A DNA stretch of 64,000 nt from Siphonodentalium dalli (taxonomy: Eukaryota; Mollusca; Scaphopoda; Gadilida; Siphonodentaliidae): NCBI GenBank assembly GCA_032622095.1, contig CP136061.1:16926440-16990439 (forward strand), read 5' to 3'. The position numbers were made by a program, and so were the translations under genes. Positions 17,651-29,252 of this stretch are shown one piece after another (position 1 is the stretch's first letter; the number at the start of each line of letters is the position of its first letter). The notes beneath the pieces are model-generated. The model worked only from the letters and a program-made list of their open reading frames with translations. It was not told the DNA's origin and ran no database searches.

Positions 17651-18241
17651 AGGGGTACTGTACCCAAGATGTTGTTGTTGGTTTCTATAATCCCCGAGTC
17701 GGAGAATAAGGTAACAACTTTTCCATTCTTTGAAAGTCTGCTGAGTACGAAGTAGTGTTACGGATAGCAAATTTACCGGAATGCAAAAATACAAATTGTC
17801 GTTGTCGAGTAATTTTTGTACAGTTTTCAACCAAATGAATCAAAAAAAATTATAGTATAAGCATAGTAGTCCCATATACTCATTTAAGTTATTGTATCGT
17901 CACTAGTCAATGAGTGGCTTGAGTTTTCTCCCCGTATAATCATAATGTTTCAAACGATCGTGTGTGCAATGGGTTTACTAATCCAGTATCCCTCAATTAT
18001 AATTTGATTACGTTTTGTACACGGAAATTCGTATTTTAAATTACGCCATGTTATGGCTCCAACCATAAATTCAATTTATATTAAATTATTAACTTTTAAA
18101 TTATTAAATTTTAAGATAGCCTATTAACCTGAGCGTTTACAGAATACATCTTCGACTCAAATTACTTATGTTTCTATATAGTATCGATAATAGATCGTTG
18201 TTGTCACCGGAAATTTATTGAAAATGGCGTACAGTACCCCT
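17651..18241. mobile_element. 591-bp MITE with TTAA target duplication (AGGGGTACTGTAC ends)
   Basis: The TIRs AGGGGTACTGTACCC and GGCGTACAGTACCCCT are flanked by TTAA at 17647-17650 and 18242-18245. The interior is AT-rich and non-coding. It sits inside the LINE copy that resumes at 18246. Confidence 0.8.
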
Positions 18242-18245
18242 TTAA

Positions 18246-20790
18246 TAGTATGAAGATTAAGAAAGTTGTATCACTTTTATTTCACTATTTCTCTAGAAAG
18301 ACCGTTCGCATGCTACGCTGTATAGATAGTGATATCACGAGCCGAGTGTGGTATAACGGTTGCCTGTCAAACTCTTTCAGTATAGGGCAAGGAACTCAAC
18401 AAGGAGCAGTCCTTTCACCTTTCTGCTACCTCGTGTATATCGACGAGCTTCTAAAATCGCCAACGACCACTCGGATGGGACTATCCATAAACGGCGTCTC
18501 TTGTGTCGCACCAACAACGGCAGACGACATCAGCTTAATGGGCATATGTTACAAATATAGCATCAAGTGGCGTTTTTCTTTTTCTTATACTAAAAGCAAC
18601 ATCGTTGTGTTTAATGAATCCAAGTCCACCTATTGTAAATCCAGTAGATCTTGGTGTTTAGGGCCAAACAATATACCAGAGCATACAGAAAGTCTTATCT
18701 TCTTCTTATCTTGTAAATACCTCCTATGTCAGGAGAACCGCCGATGGCCCGACGTTGGCATACTAGTACACACTCACACGGCTGTATAGACTTTGTGTTA
18801 GTATTGTTATTCTATATGGAGGGGTATTTTTTAGTAGGACTTGTTAGTACTTTTACATATATACATACCTGGAGGAGTATTTTTACCACGCTTGCGAACC
18901 AGACTGGGACTCAACTCGACAGGCCTGAAATTTTTATGTCTATACTTATACATACCCTGTTAGGCAGGTAACTCTATCTACATATCTACAACGTACTGGA
19001 AGCTTACGCCCCGAAGGGAGGAATTTAGACAGGAATTTTGCCATTCACCTGTGGATCGTTGCCCACAGTAGGGTTCTTTAACGTGCACACATGGTTGTAC
19101 ACGGGACAGCCATTAACGTCCCCACCCGATGGGACGGCGTGATCAAACCAGTGTCATCCCTGTACATAACACCGGGCGGGAGAGGATTACCGCTTAACGA
19201 CACCTCAGCGAGGCATGCACGGTACTTTATATAGGCACGATCAGAGCTCCCGACTTTTTGAATTGTCGAGGATCGAGGTGAATCGATCCGGGGTCCAAGC
19301 GAAACCTCTGGCCAGTAGTCGAACACGCTAACCACTCGGCCATCATACTCATCTTGGCATAGTTCAAAATAAATTCGCAAACGGACGAACACGAGGGCAC
19401 ATTGTATCTTCAAAACTACGGAAAACATTTTTCTCCATTGCACGGAAAGCAACCACTTATTCTCTGACACCGGCATCCCTGCGAGAAATTCTGAAATGTG
19501 TAGTGTTGCCGAAGGCTCTGTATGGTTGTGAGTTGTTCCCGCGCTGGAATACTCGTCAAGTCTCTACATCATGGAGAGGTCACTTCGGACATGTGTAAAA
19601 AGTATACAAACACTCCCAAAGAGAGCTAGCACAAGATTATCGCTTGGATTGCTAGGAATAATGCCAATAGAACAGCAAATACACATAAGAAAACTCTGCT
19701 TCATTGGCAACCTCATCCACCTGCCCATGCATCACCAAACTCCACTTAGATTGTTTCTTCTTAGGGCTCACCAACAATGTCTCTTCAATAGATCTACATC
19801 AGGCTTCACTCAAGAAATATTCCAGCTCCTTACCAAGTACGACCTAATCGACAATCTTTTCAACTTTATGAACGAAGGGACGTTTCCATCGAAAGGATGC
19901 ATGGAAGTCATTAGCAAAAGACTCCGTTATGCATTCATATTCCAACTCTTGGCTTTCAGTGGTTGTTTCTGATCCACCGCTGAAAGTACTGTCCTTGACC
20001 CATCGCAATCCGCTAAAGCAGTGGCAGCCTGAAGTTCATAGGCGCACAACACTCCGTAATGTCTCGCCTATCTTCGGACAATTTATTCGCTCTGTTTTTC
20101 GGTTCTGTTCTCCAGCACGTGACACTAGATTTACCTACTATACGCTCCAGCTTGACAAAATAATTTACTCCACAGCTACATTTCTCCTATGTGCAAGCGA
20201 CTCATTGAGAGGATCGCAAAAACTACTTACTTATAAACCAATGACATTGCGGTAGTCACATTACGAACTTGTTCAATAGACCTAGGAAATAACACTGTAT
20301 TTTCTTTGTTACTCTTTATTTCCAGTTCTTAAATAGGCCATTTCCATGTGATATATGCTACTTTCTGAATTCGATGACTGAAACCTTTGTCTAATTTCAC
20401 TGAAAAAGATAATATGGCGACAAACATTCCCATGTCCCAATATTCAACGTTGATGTCCAGTGAATATTGTATTTGGAAGTTTTATTTCGCTCGGTCACAC
20501 GCATGTGATAGTGCTAGTCAGGTTTTAAAAAGGGTAACTGGTATTCAGGCACTTCCATGTATGCCTTCCCATTTCTAAATTCTATCTTAGATTATCACTG
20601 ACCTCACTAACACTTGAAACTTGAAGATGTCAGAACCCAATCGCATGCGTGTGACATGGTGTAAACACTGTAAGATAATAGTGATTAATAGTGTGATTAG
20701 TATAACATTTGCATGCATATTTATATAATATGTATATATATATATATGCTCTCCTAAATTGAGAAGGTTAACAATAAACATCTCATATGT
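18246..20790 (+). pseudogene. LINE copy A, decayed reverse transcriptase and 3' UTR
   Basis: The plus strand encodes RT palm blocks: RVWYNGCLSNSFSIGQGTQQ then GAVLSPFCYLVYIDELL, and a TADDISL box in place of the usual (Y/F)ADD. After an interruption at about 18693-19345 it resumes with the thumb/connection region (19571-19970), including SIQTLPKRASTRLSLGLLGI and PIEQQIHIRKLCFIGNLIHL. The 3' region to about 20790 is shared with copy B. Frame breaks and insertions rule out function. The thumb motifs are of a type common in invertebrate LINEs; I do not name the clade. Confidence 0.7.
18693..19345 (-). mobile_element. insertion within LINE copy A containing a tRNA-derived SINE
   Basis: LINE copy B reads straight through CAGAAAGTATTCATCTTGGC, whereas copy A carries about 650 extra bases there. 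On the minus strand, from about 19345, the insert begins ATGGCCGAGTGGTTAGCGTG (an A-box-like tRNA head, Leu/Ser type). It has a B-box-like GGATCGATTCACC about 50 bases later, then a body with GTGCACGTTAAAGAACCC (about 19094-19077) of the conserved-domain SINE style. The A- and B-box spacing supports RNA polymerase III ancestry. The 18693-19000 part may be SINE tail or a second insertion. Confidence 0.65.
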
Positions 20791-21008
20791 TCTGTCTATC
20801 TATTTGTTTGCCTGTTTATCTAAATTACTCTACATGTGAAGGTGACTTGATTGTCAATAAACTTATCTTCTCTTATATTGTATCGCACCAACAACGTCAG
20901 ACGACGTCAGCTTAATGTCTCTATCTAAAGCCAGTCCAGATCGCCTTATAGACATATATATGTTACCAGTATAGCATCAAGCGGCGTTTTTCGTTTTATT
21001 ATACTTAA

Positions 21009-21401
21009 CCCTTTACCCAACAAACCGGCCATAACCGGCCAAATAAAGCTTCAACAGCCTAAAATATCTTCGGTCTGTCTCAATAGAACCATACAGATAT
21101 GGATATCATTGGAACCGGCTCCTTGACCACATTGTGATAGTTACAGTTATGCCCTGTGCCAATGCATTCTCTTATATATGCGAGTCGACCATAGGTCGCC
21201 TCGCATATATAAGAGAATGCATTGGCCTAAAAAAAAATATTTTTTTAACACTTTTTACCATTTTTTCTTACATTCTTTAACAATTTTTTAATTTTTAATG
21301 TGTTAAGCCAATGCATTCTCTTATATATGCGAGGCGACCTATGGTCGACTCGCATATATAAGAGAATGCATTGGCACATGGCCCTTCTGTTGGGTAAAGG
21401 G
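21009..21401. mobile_element. 393-bp piggyBac-like MITE carrying two hairpin modules
   Basis: TTAA (21005-21008 and 21402-21405) flanks CCCTTTACCCAACAAACC at the left and the complement, GTTGGGTAAAGGG, at the right. TTAA targets with CCC termini are the piggyBac signature. LINE copy A shows the uninterrupted target (ATACTAAAAGCAACATCG). Inside are two copies of the 70-bp hairpin in opposite orientation (21155-21226 and 21306-21376), joined by an AT-rich (TTTTTAACA)-type linker. Confidence 0.85.
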
Positions 21402-21782
21402 TTAAAGCAACATCGTCCAGTCCAGCTATTCTAAATCCAGTGGATCTTGATGTTATGGCCAAACAATATACCAGAGCATACAGAAAGTATTCATCTTGGC
21501 ATAGTTCAGAATAATTTCGCAAACGGGCGAAGACAAGGGCACATTGTATCTTCAAAACTACGGGGGAAATTTTCTCCATTACACGGAAAGCAAACACTTC
21601 TGACATTGGTATCTTTGCGAGAATTTTTTTTAATGAAGTGGTGTTGCCGAATACTCTGTATGGGTGTGAGTTGTTCCCACTGGAATATTCGTCGAGTTTC
21701 CTCATAATTCGAAAACTATGCTTCCTTGGCAATCTCGTCCACCTGACCATGCACCACCAAATTCCAAATCGTTTCTTCTTAA

Positions 21783-22312
21783 AGATGGATTATCTCTTTA
21801 AATAACAAATTTTAAATAGTTGCGTGGGTATAAAATAATAAATATGAACTGAAGACCTATGTCCGGAAAAGCTTCTATCAATTAATATTGATTTTATTTC
21901 GAATATTAAATCAGGACCGTTCATGTTACTATTTTTATAACAGACCATTCGGATGCTACCATATTGCGATATAGAGCACTGGGCTGTTCCTATGGCTACG
22001 CACCAGAAGTCAAATGTCCCAGATTGATTGTTTGTATTGTTTTGTTCCACAGATATAAGCGATAATCAGTATAATTAACGTTTGTTTGTGACAAAATTGT
22101 ACAATAAAATTTCTTGTCTCTGTTAACAGTAACCACTATTGTTCGTTAGCTGAACACACACACCTTTTTAGACCTGTTTAGACCAGAAAATATTCGAAAT
22201 AAAATTAATATTAATCGATAGAAGCATTTCCGGACAGGCGTCTTCGATTCAAATCTAGTATTTTATACCCCGGTAACTATATAATACATGTTTACAAAGA
22301 GATAATCCACCT
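21783..22312. mobile_element. TTAA MITE family A, copy 1 (AGATGGATTATCTCTTT ends)
   Basis: The ends AGATGGATTATCTCTTT and AAAGAGATAATCCACCT, with long subterminal inverted repeats (CTTCTATCAATTAATATT and its complement), are flanked by TTAA. LINE copy A at 19766 gives the pre-insertion sequence TTTCTTCTTAGGGCTCACC, so the insertion is certain. No coding capacity. Confidence 0.9.
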
Positions 22313-23167
22313 TTAAGGCTCACCAACGTCTCTTCAATAGATCTACACCAGGCTTCACTCAAGAAATATTCCAGCTCCTTACCAAGTAATCGACAATCTG
22401 TTCAACTTTATGGACGAAGGTACGTTTCCATCGAAGGACGCATGGGAGCAATTGACAATTTATTCGCTGTTTTTTTTCCGGTTCAACTCTCCATAGTGTG
22501 ACACTAGACTGTGACGCTCCAGCTTGACAAAATAATTTACTCCACAGCTACATTTCTACTATATATATGACTTAGTTATAAACCAGTAACATAGTGGTAA
22601 TAATATTATGTACTTATTCAGTAGACCAAGGCAGTAATTCTTTCTTAGCCACAATAGCATACACTAACTAATTTATTTACAGTTTCTTAAATAGGCCATG
22701 TTCATGTGATATATGCTACTTTCTGAATTCGATGTCTGAAATCTTTGTCTAATTTCACTCGATAAAGTAAAATGACGACACACATTATCATGTTTCAACA
22801 TTCAACTTTGATGTCCAGTAAATATTTCATTTGGAAGTTTTATTTCGCTCGTTCACACGCATGTGATATTGCTAGTCAGGTTTTTAAAAGGGCAGCTGGT
22901 ATTCAGGCACTTCTATGTAAATATGCATTCCCATTTCTAAATTCTATATTAGATTATCTCCGATCTCACTAACACTTGAAAATGTTAGAACCTGGCCGCA
23001 TGCGTGTGACATGGCGTCAGCACTGTAAGATTACTATTGTGATTGGTATAACATTGGCATGCATATTTATATAATATGTATATAATTATCATTTGTATTT
23101 ATGCTCTCCTAAATTTAGGAGGTTAACAATAAACTGAACACGTGATACTTATTTACTGCGTAACGCA

Positions 23168-23710
23168 GGGGGGTGTCGGAAAAAAAATTCAGGCACGTAT
23201 GGCATTTTTTTCCCTTTCGATAATTTTTTGTACCCACCCACCCCCACCGCCCAATTTTTTTCCGTTTTCGGCAGTTTTTTCCCACCATTTTTTGACACCC
23301 ACCCCCCTTTTAACACTAAAACAGAGATTTGCGGGGGGAAATTCACTGTAAACAGCTGTATATGAATTTCAGTGCATACTATTTATCATGGATGTTAACA
23401 TGGACATGTAAATAGGAATGAGTCATTTTGAGGTCATTCGTCCAAAAAAACATGGCTGCCAGCGGCCATCTTGGATTTCAAAATTTGCAACAAAATACAA
23501 CACGATAACTGCCTGCAGTCAGTTTACCAGTTAGAATTACATTATTTCTCTCATTCAAAGTGGTTTTGAAGCCCAACTCATTGCCAAAACACTAAAAAAA
23601 CAAGCAGGAAATTTTTGTTTTAGTTGCGGAAAAAATTGCTTGTTGGTGGCTTTGACCACCCACCCCGGCATACGTGCCGGAAATTTTTTTTCACCCCCCC
23701 CCCCCCCCCC
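23168..23710. mobile_element. poly-C/poly-G-ended MITE, copy 1
   Basis: Begins GGGGGGTGTCGGAAAAAAAA and ends with a run of about 18 C after GTGCCGGAAATTTTTTTTCA. It is flanked on both sides by TGCGTAACGCA, a direct duplication of up to 11 bp. Contains GGCATTTTTTTCCCTTTCGA and the GCCAGCGGCCATCTTGGATT block. The interior is non-coding; short ORFs across the C-rich tracts have no support. Confidence 0.85.
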
Positions 23711-23746
23711 TGCGTAACGCAATATATTAATTGATCACTATTTTAA

Positions 23747-24179
23747 AGATATTCAATCCGAATGAACGCTCCAAAGTAACTATTTCTTTGGCTTCGTGTG
23801 TGAACAATATCTGATTCGAGTCGAGTAACACACCCATCAAAACTCAGAGTTATCAGATATCGACTTCGAAATTTGTTATTTCTGGAAATGTATCATTTGT
23901 GGCCCATAAAAGAGTCGTCAAATCGATAGTCTCGGACAAAATTGCGGATGAAGATGGATAACTCTAAAATCAAGTGGTAATATATACGGCAAAATTTCGT
24001 GATACGAAAGTGATAATACGCTGATAAATAACACGTTTTGGGAAATTTTATACCATAGTTGACAGCGGTTATCATTATTTTGTTGTAATTATTCGATTCT
24101 GATAACAAACGCGTATTTTGAAGAAATGTTGTTCTTGTAACTTCATGATATGGAGACCCTCTGATCGGATTGAGTACCT
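23747..24179. mobile_element. TTAA MITE family C, copy 1
   Basis: The ends AGATATTCAATCCGAATGA and GATCGGATTGAGTACCT are inverted and flanked by TTAA (23743-23746 and 24180-24183). A partial relative lies at 6640-6772. Non-coding. Confidence 0.75.
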
Positions 24180-24228
24180 TTAATTTACTTTCTGAATGCG
24201 TGTATGTTCAATGGAAAATTAAAATGAA

Positions 24229-24423
24229 CTAAAAACGAACTGCTGGTGGGCGCCAGACTTTCAGGAACACGGCTAAAGTAAATGCACTGGTGCCGATCAC
24301 AAACAGATCGAAGATCAATTTCAAAACCTGTGTACCCTTAAAGACACGGTTGGCCTTGGCGGTGGGTATCCTGTGAAAATATCTCCACCCGTCAAAAACC
24401 GCCACAAACAGAAAGAACATCAA
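24229..24423 (-). pseudogene. hydrophobic coding remnant, copy in duplication unit 1
   Basis: The minus strand encodes 64 residues with two hydrophobic segments (FFLFVAVF and LIFDLFVIGTSAFTLAVFL) around HRIPTAKANRVFKG. A diverged relative at 38120-38300 keeps FFLLMAV and AIPTAKA in the same order, so selection once acted on the peptide. It looks like one exon or a processed remnant of a membrane protein; I do not recognise the family. An exact second copy lies at 29253-29447. Confidence 0.35.
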
Positions 24424-24949
24424 AATGTAGATAGACTTTGTCCATATACAAATAAGAAATATCGCATAAAAAGTATGTTATGGTCATTTGTTTAACCATT
24501 GATATGTAAACAAAAGCATAAAAAGTAACTTTTCTGGTGTTTGTTTATATTATGATGGTAAACATAAAGAGCGTTCTTTGTTGGTGAATACCTGATATGG
24601 AACTAATAAAGAGCGTTTATGCCATTTGTGTGTGATTAGCCAGTAGCATTGTGCTGTCTTCTGTAACACAATCAGGCTCTTGCTTAGGTAAAATATAGTA
24701 TGTCTTTATGATAACATGCTGTTTACGCGATGGTCATGGTATATATGAACGGAACGGTGTGCGTTTTCTGTTTACGGTGTTTAGAACAAATATGAATATT
24801 TTCGACAATTAAGGCCGCACGTGCCTTTAATTCAACACTTGTTTTGGTGAGAGTGACTCATTCAGCGATAATAATATATACTATAGTTGCAACCAAACAC
24901 AATTCACACTCATGTGGGTTTACAAGGATCCAATACTACCAGTTCCAAC

Positions 24950-25140
24950 AACGGCTATTATGGTATGCTCATATGAGCATTTAGATTACCACCAACTACA
25001 AAAGTATGCTCACATATTACATCTCACACACAAACGGTCGTAATCCAGATTGAAACTTCATGTGGGCCATCATAGTATATGTACTCCCACAATAAAGGTT
25101 TTTTTTCTGTTCTGAATGCACAAGAAACTCTTCCCAAAAA
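24950..25140 (-). pseudogene. decayed copy of the zinc-finger gene 3' end (fossil 1)
   Basis: The minus strand retains MAHMKFQSGLRPFVCEM and a corrupted linker-finger segment homologous to the last two fingers of the zinc-finger gene, at about 75% DNA identity to 32870-33060. A CTCATATGAGCATTTAGATT flank matches the gene's terminal codons. Several frame breaks. Confidence 0.75.
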
Positions 25141-25440
25141 TTGTATTCACAAGAACACACCCGGACCGAAACCCGGATTGAACGATTCAACCATAACACG
25201 TGCAAATAAACATTTGCTTCCCAAATCAAGCCAAACTTGTTTTGGAACATTTGGTTGGCCGACAGACATTTAATGTAGTCAAACAAAAGAAAAGAAATCA
25301 AAAACAGAAGAAAAAAAACGAAAAACAGAACAAATTGTAAAATGCCAAAACAGAGAATTAAAGAAATTCGTGAATTTAAAAAAAATCTCAATTAAAAATC
25401 ATTATCTTCATAACCAATATATAAAATATAGTACCGTAAC

Positions 25441-26129
25441 AACATATGTTTATCCTCACAATATGAGAGATATGTTCTAATTATGCAAAAAATATATATA
25501 AAATTTGAGGCGTTGACAGGAAATATTTGCAAAAAAAACGCACTGCATTACCTGGTGTAGGAATCCAACTAGGGCCTACACTGCGAGAAAATAAATAAAA
25601 CAATTTTAATTGCATATTTGAGTTTTTTATTTGGTAGCCATTTTCAGTGAGTTTGTTTTCCAACTTATTGCAAACCTGGTTGAATAAAATTTATGTTGTT
25701 TTATTTTGTTTTGGTCCGTCAGACGATAAAAAAAAATCTGCAAGTGGCTACAAATAAAAATATATAAAATATGCAATGAGAATTGTTTTATTTATGTTCT
25801 CAGAGAGAGACAATAATGATTTCAGATGGTAGACTGGGCTAATAGTAGTTATCTCCTGCCACTCTCTATCGACCTACCTAAAAAAACTATTTTTTAAACA
25901 TAATTGGAACATATTTTTTATATTTCGAGGGTATATAAACATGTGTTGTTATGCAGTACTATACCATACATTTGCCATATACAGATAATGATTTTCCCCT
26001 TCAAATTGGAGTTTGTAATTGCGATTTTTTTTAAATCACGAATGGTGCACCTCCTTAATTATGTTGTTCATCAGCACCAACAGTATCTTTTCGACCGATC
26101 CTGTGACGCCATTAAGTTAGTTATAAAAA
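25441..26129. other. AT-rich gene-free stretch in unit 1
   Basis: No gene. A repeated AATAAAATATATAAAATATG-like composition and a GAGAGAGACAATAATG motif; nothing recognisable. The same holds for 30465-31150 in unit 2. Confidence 0.4.
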
Positions 26130-26300
26130 GTTAACCGTCCTCATTTAGATTCACACCAAACGTATGCCCGCGTATCTCACATACAAACGGTTCTAATGCA
26201 GTGTGAAAGTTCGCTTGCGGCATTACACTTCCCCGGTTGAGGAATTTTGTGATGAAATCCTGTATTTTGTACCTCAGAAAGAAATGACTTAACATCTATG
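26130..26300 (-). pseudogene. decayed copy of the zinc-finger gene 3' end (fossil 2)
   Basis: GTATGCCCGCGTATCTCACA followed by TACAAACGGTTCTAATGCAG is the antisense of the final finger (HMKFHSGLRPFVCEICG region), with 3' flank TTAGATTCACACCAAACG. The sequence upstream (26260-26330) is repeated at 26745-26815, so fossils 2 and 3 are themselves duplicates. Confidence 0.7.
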
Positions 26301-26339
26301 CGTTAAATGGGTGAACGTATTACAAAAACAAAAACCACA

Positions 26340-26640
26340 TACACAAACTCTGGCCGTGAGGTCTGGCAAGACAGTAAAAAGCAACAACTCGCAAAAGACG
26401 CACAAAATAACTAAAAATCATCAACAAAACAGTCCAACAATGTTATAGTCAACAGAGCATGTGACGTCATAATTTTGTCCACCCCCCCCCCCCCCCCAAG
26501 TAAACCATCCTCATATTTCGTTTCCAACCAAACATATGCCCTCATATCTCACATGCAAACGGTCGTAAGCCAGTGTGAAACTTCATGTGCGGCATTAGAC
26601 CCTCTCATCTTAGAAATCCGTACACATAACAAGTTAAAAG
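26340..26640 (-). pseudogene. decayed copy of the zinc-finger gene 3' end (fossil 3)
   Basis: CATATGCCCTCATATCTCAC, CAAACGGTCGTAAGCCAGTG and TGTGCGGCATTAGACCCTCT match the last two fingers in antisense, and 26355-26475 matches the gene's 3' flank (AAAAAGCAACAAC, CCAACAATGTTAT). The copy therefore includes 3' flanking DNA, indicating DNA-level duplication rather than retroposition. A poly-C tract (26481-26498) has replaced part. Confidence 0.7.
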
Positions 26641-26963
26641 TGTTGCCCATCAGCACCAGCCTGGAGTAAACTATGTACATACACACATATAAAATAATAT
26701 CCGTATAAATATTGAGTGTATGTTTACAGACTATCAGCTTAGGTGTTTTGAAATGAAATCTTGTATTTTGTATCTCAGAGAGAAATAACTTAACTTCTAT
26801 GAATTATGGGTGATGGCCGGGTGAATTGGTTGCATCAACAGCTAATTATGGCGCATTCTAGAAATAAAACACCCACACACACTATTTTTTTTTTAATTTC
26901 ACGATAGAATGAAAAAATTCATTTGCATGCAAAATAAAATAAATATATGAATCAGTGTACCCT

Positions 26964-27107
26964 TTCAGAATAGTAAACACCTGGAATACCTTACCATCAG
27001 AAGTAGTATATGCAGATACGGTTAATGAATTTAAAAACAGTCTTGATAAATTTCTCGAAAAAGGCATGGAAATGATAACTCAAGAAGAGCTGACAAAAGA
27101 CTCTTAA
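26964..27107 (+). pseudogene. LINE reverse transcriptase C-terminal tail, unit 1
   Basis: An open 47-codon frame beginning FRIVNTWNTLPSEVVYADTV and ending TKDS-stop. It matches the terminal block (RVVNxWNxLPxxVVxAxxVNxFK) seen at the C-terminus of many CR1-like LINEs. Only the 3' end is present, as usual for 5'-truncated insertions. Confidence 0.7.
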
Positions 27108-27139
27108 GAGGCCAAACCTGCTGTCAGGAACAACCTTAA

Positions 27140-27659
27140 AGATGGATTATCTCTTTAAATAACAAATTTTAAATAGTTGCGTGGGTATAAAATAATAGAT
27201 ATGAACTGAAGACCCCTGTCCGGAAAAGCTTCTATCAATTAATATTTATTTTATTTCGAATATTAAATCGGGACCGTTTATGTTACTATTTTTAGGACAG
27301 ACCATTCGGATGATACCATATTGCGATATAGAGCACTGGGCTGTTCCTATGGCTACGCACCGAAAGTCAAATGTCCCAGATTGATTGTTTGTATTGTTTT
27401 GTTCCACAGATATAAGCGATAATGAGTATAATTGACGTTTATTTGTGACAAAATTGTACAATAAAAGTTCTGGTCTTGGTTAACAGTAACCACTATTGTT
27501 CGTTAGCTGAACAAACACGCCTTTTTAGACCGGAAAATATTTGAAATAAAATCAATATTAATCGATAGAAGCATTTCCGGATAGGAGTCTTCAATTCAAA
27601 TCTAATATTTTATACTCCGGTAACTATATAATACATGTTTACAAAGAGATAATCCACCT
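27140..27659. mobile_element. TTAA MITE family A, copy 2
   Basis: AGATGGATTATCTCTTT ... AAAGAGATAATCCACCT, flanked by TTAA at 27136-27139 and 27660-27663. About 90% identical to copy 1. It lies just downstream of the zinc-finger 3' fragment and LINE tail. Confidence 0.9.
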
Positions 27660-27805
27660 TTAAGTAACTTTAAGTAAGTATCAATGGACCGATAGTTATG
27701 GTGTTGTTTGGTCAAACAGAAAAAGCAACAACCCACCTGAACACACCCACACAACAAATAAAAGCATGTGCGAACAGTATTTCCAACAATGTTATTGATT
27801 ATTAG

Positions 27806-28107
27806 TTATTCCATCGAGCCGGTTGCGTCAGTAACTTTTTTCAAGTGAACCGTCCTCATATGGGCATTTAGATTCCCACCAAACACAAACGTATGCCCGC
27901 ATATCTCACATACAAACGGTCGCAATCCAGAGTGAAACTTCATGTGCGCCATCAGACTCTTTCTCATCTTATACGTCCTTCCACATAACTCGCATTTGAA
28001 GTTTTTCTCTTCTGAATGAACCGATGCGTGGAATCTTAGTGCATTACTCTGTCGGAAGCTTTTTCCACATATCTTACACGCCCAGGGTCGCTCGTCAGTG
28101 TGCGTGT
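27806..28107 (-). pseudogene. truncated zinc-finger gene 3' fragment at the duplication junction
   Basis: Encodes the last roughly 98 residues of the zinc-finger protein (two and a half fingers and the terminal VTDATGSME) identically to the full gene. Upstream the frame runs out of homology at the junction (28107/28108), where LINE 3' UTR sequence begins. There is no start region of its own, so it is a dead fragment unless a new promoter drives it. Confidence 0.9.
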
Positions 28108-28195
28108 ATATAATTATCATTTGTATTTATGCTCTCCTAAATTTAGGAGGTTAACAATAAACTGAACACGTGATACTTATTTACTGCGTAACGCA

Positions 28196-28734
28196 GGGGG
28201 GTGTCGGAAAAAAAATTCAGGCACGTATGGCATTTTTTTCCCTTTCGATAATTTTTTGTACCCACCCACCCCCACCGCCCAATTTTTTTCCGTTTTCGGC
28301 AGTTTTTTCCCACCATTTTTTGACACCCACCCCCCTTTTAACACTAAAACAGAGATTTGCGGGGGGAAATTCACTGTAAACAGCTGTATATGAATTTCAG
28401 TGCATACTATTTATCATGGATGTTAACATGGACATGTAAATAGGAATGAGTCATTTTGAGGTCATTCGTCCAAAAAAACATGGCTGCCAGCGGCCATCTT
28501 GGATTTCAAAATTTGCAACAAAATACAACACGATAACTGCCTGCAGTCAGTTTACCAGTTAGAATTACATTATTTCTCTCATTCAAAGTGGTTTTGAAGC
28601 CCAACTCATTGCCAAAACACTAAAAAAACAAGCAGGAAATTTTTGTTTTAGTTGCGGAAAAAATTGCTTGTTGGTGGCTTTGACCACCCACCCCGGCATA
28701 CGTGCCGGAAATTTTTTTTCACCCCCCCCCCCCC
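28196..28734. mobile_element. poly-C/poly-G-ended MITE, copy 2 (in unit 2)
   Basis: Duplicate of 23168-23710 with a C-tract four bases shorter, again between TGCGTAACGCA repeats. Confidence 0.85.
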
Positions 28735-28770
28735 TGCGTAACGCAATATATTAATTGATCACTATTTTAA

Positions 28771-29203
28771 AGATATTCAATCCGAATGAACGCTCCAAAG
28801 TAACTATTTCTTTGGCTTCGTGTGTGAACAATATCTGATTCGAGTCGAGTAACACACCCATCAAAACTCAGAGTTATCAGATATCGACTTCGAAATTTGT
28901 TATTTCTGGAAATGTATCATTTGTGGCCCATAAAAGAGTCGTCAAATCGATAGTCTCGGACAAAATTGCGGATGAAGATGGATAACTCTAAAATCAAGTG
29001 GTAATATATACGGCAAAATTTCGTGATACGAAAGTGATAATACGCTGATAAATAACACGTTTTGGGAAATTTTATACCATAGTTGACAGCGGTTATCATT
29101 ATTTTGTTGTAATTATTCGATTCTGATAACAAACGCGTATTTTGAAGAAATGTTGTTCTTGTAACTTCATGATATGGAGACCCTCTGATCGGATTGAGTA
29201 CCT
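28771..29203. mobile_element. TTAA MITE family C, copy 2 (in unit 2)
   Basis: Exact counterpart of 23747-24179. Confidence 0.75.
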
Positions 29204-29252
29204 TTAATTTACTTTCTGAATGCGTGTATGTTCAATGGAAAATTAAAATGAA

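Larger units (their letters stand above)
20878..23130 (+). pseudogene. LINE copy B, decayed, with two MITE insertions
   Basis: Collinear with copy A: the CGCACCAACAACG(G/T)CAGACGAC block, the TCATCTTGGCATAGTTCA(A/G)A block, thumb-region remnants and the shared 3' UTR (20390-20785 aligns with 22740-23125, both ending GGTTAACAATAAAC). It is heavily frameshifted. Comparison with copy A gives empty sites for the insertions at 21009-21401 and 21783-22312. Its last 50 bases lie inside the 5-kb tandem duplication. Confidence 0.7.
23080..28107. repeat. tandem segmental duplication, unit 1 (5,028 bp)
   Basis: Unit 1 and unit 2 (28108-33127) are almost identical. I see length changes in two poly-C tracts (near 23700 and 26480) and one substitution (ACCAACTAC against ACCAACCAC). 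The start lies in the 3' UTR of LINE copy B and the end inside the zinc-finger gene; only TGT is shared at the breakpoint. Unit 1 therefore contains only the last part of the zinc-finger gene. Confidence 0.95.

Noticed and set aside
23142..23351. Small ORFs in the poly-C MITE (also at 28.2 and 56.9 kb)
   Set aside because: Conserved only because the MITE is repeated; low-complexity Pro/Lys runs from C/G tracts.
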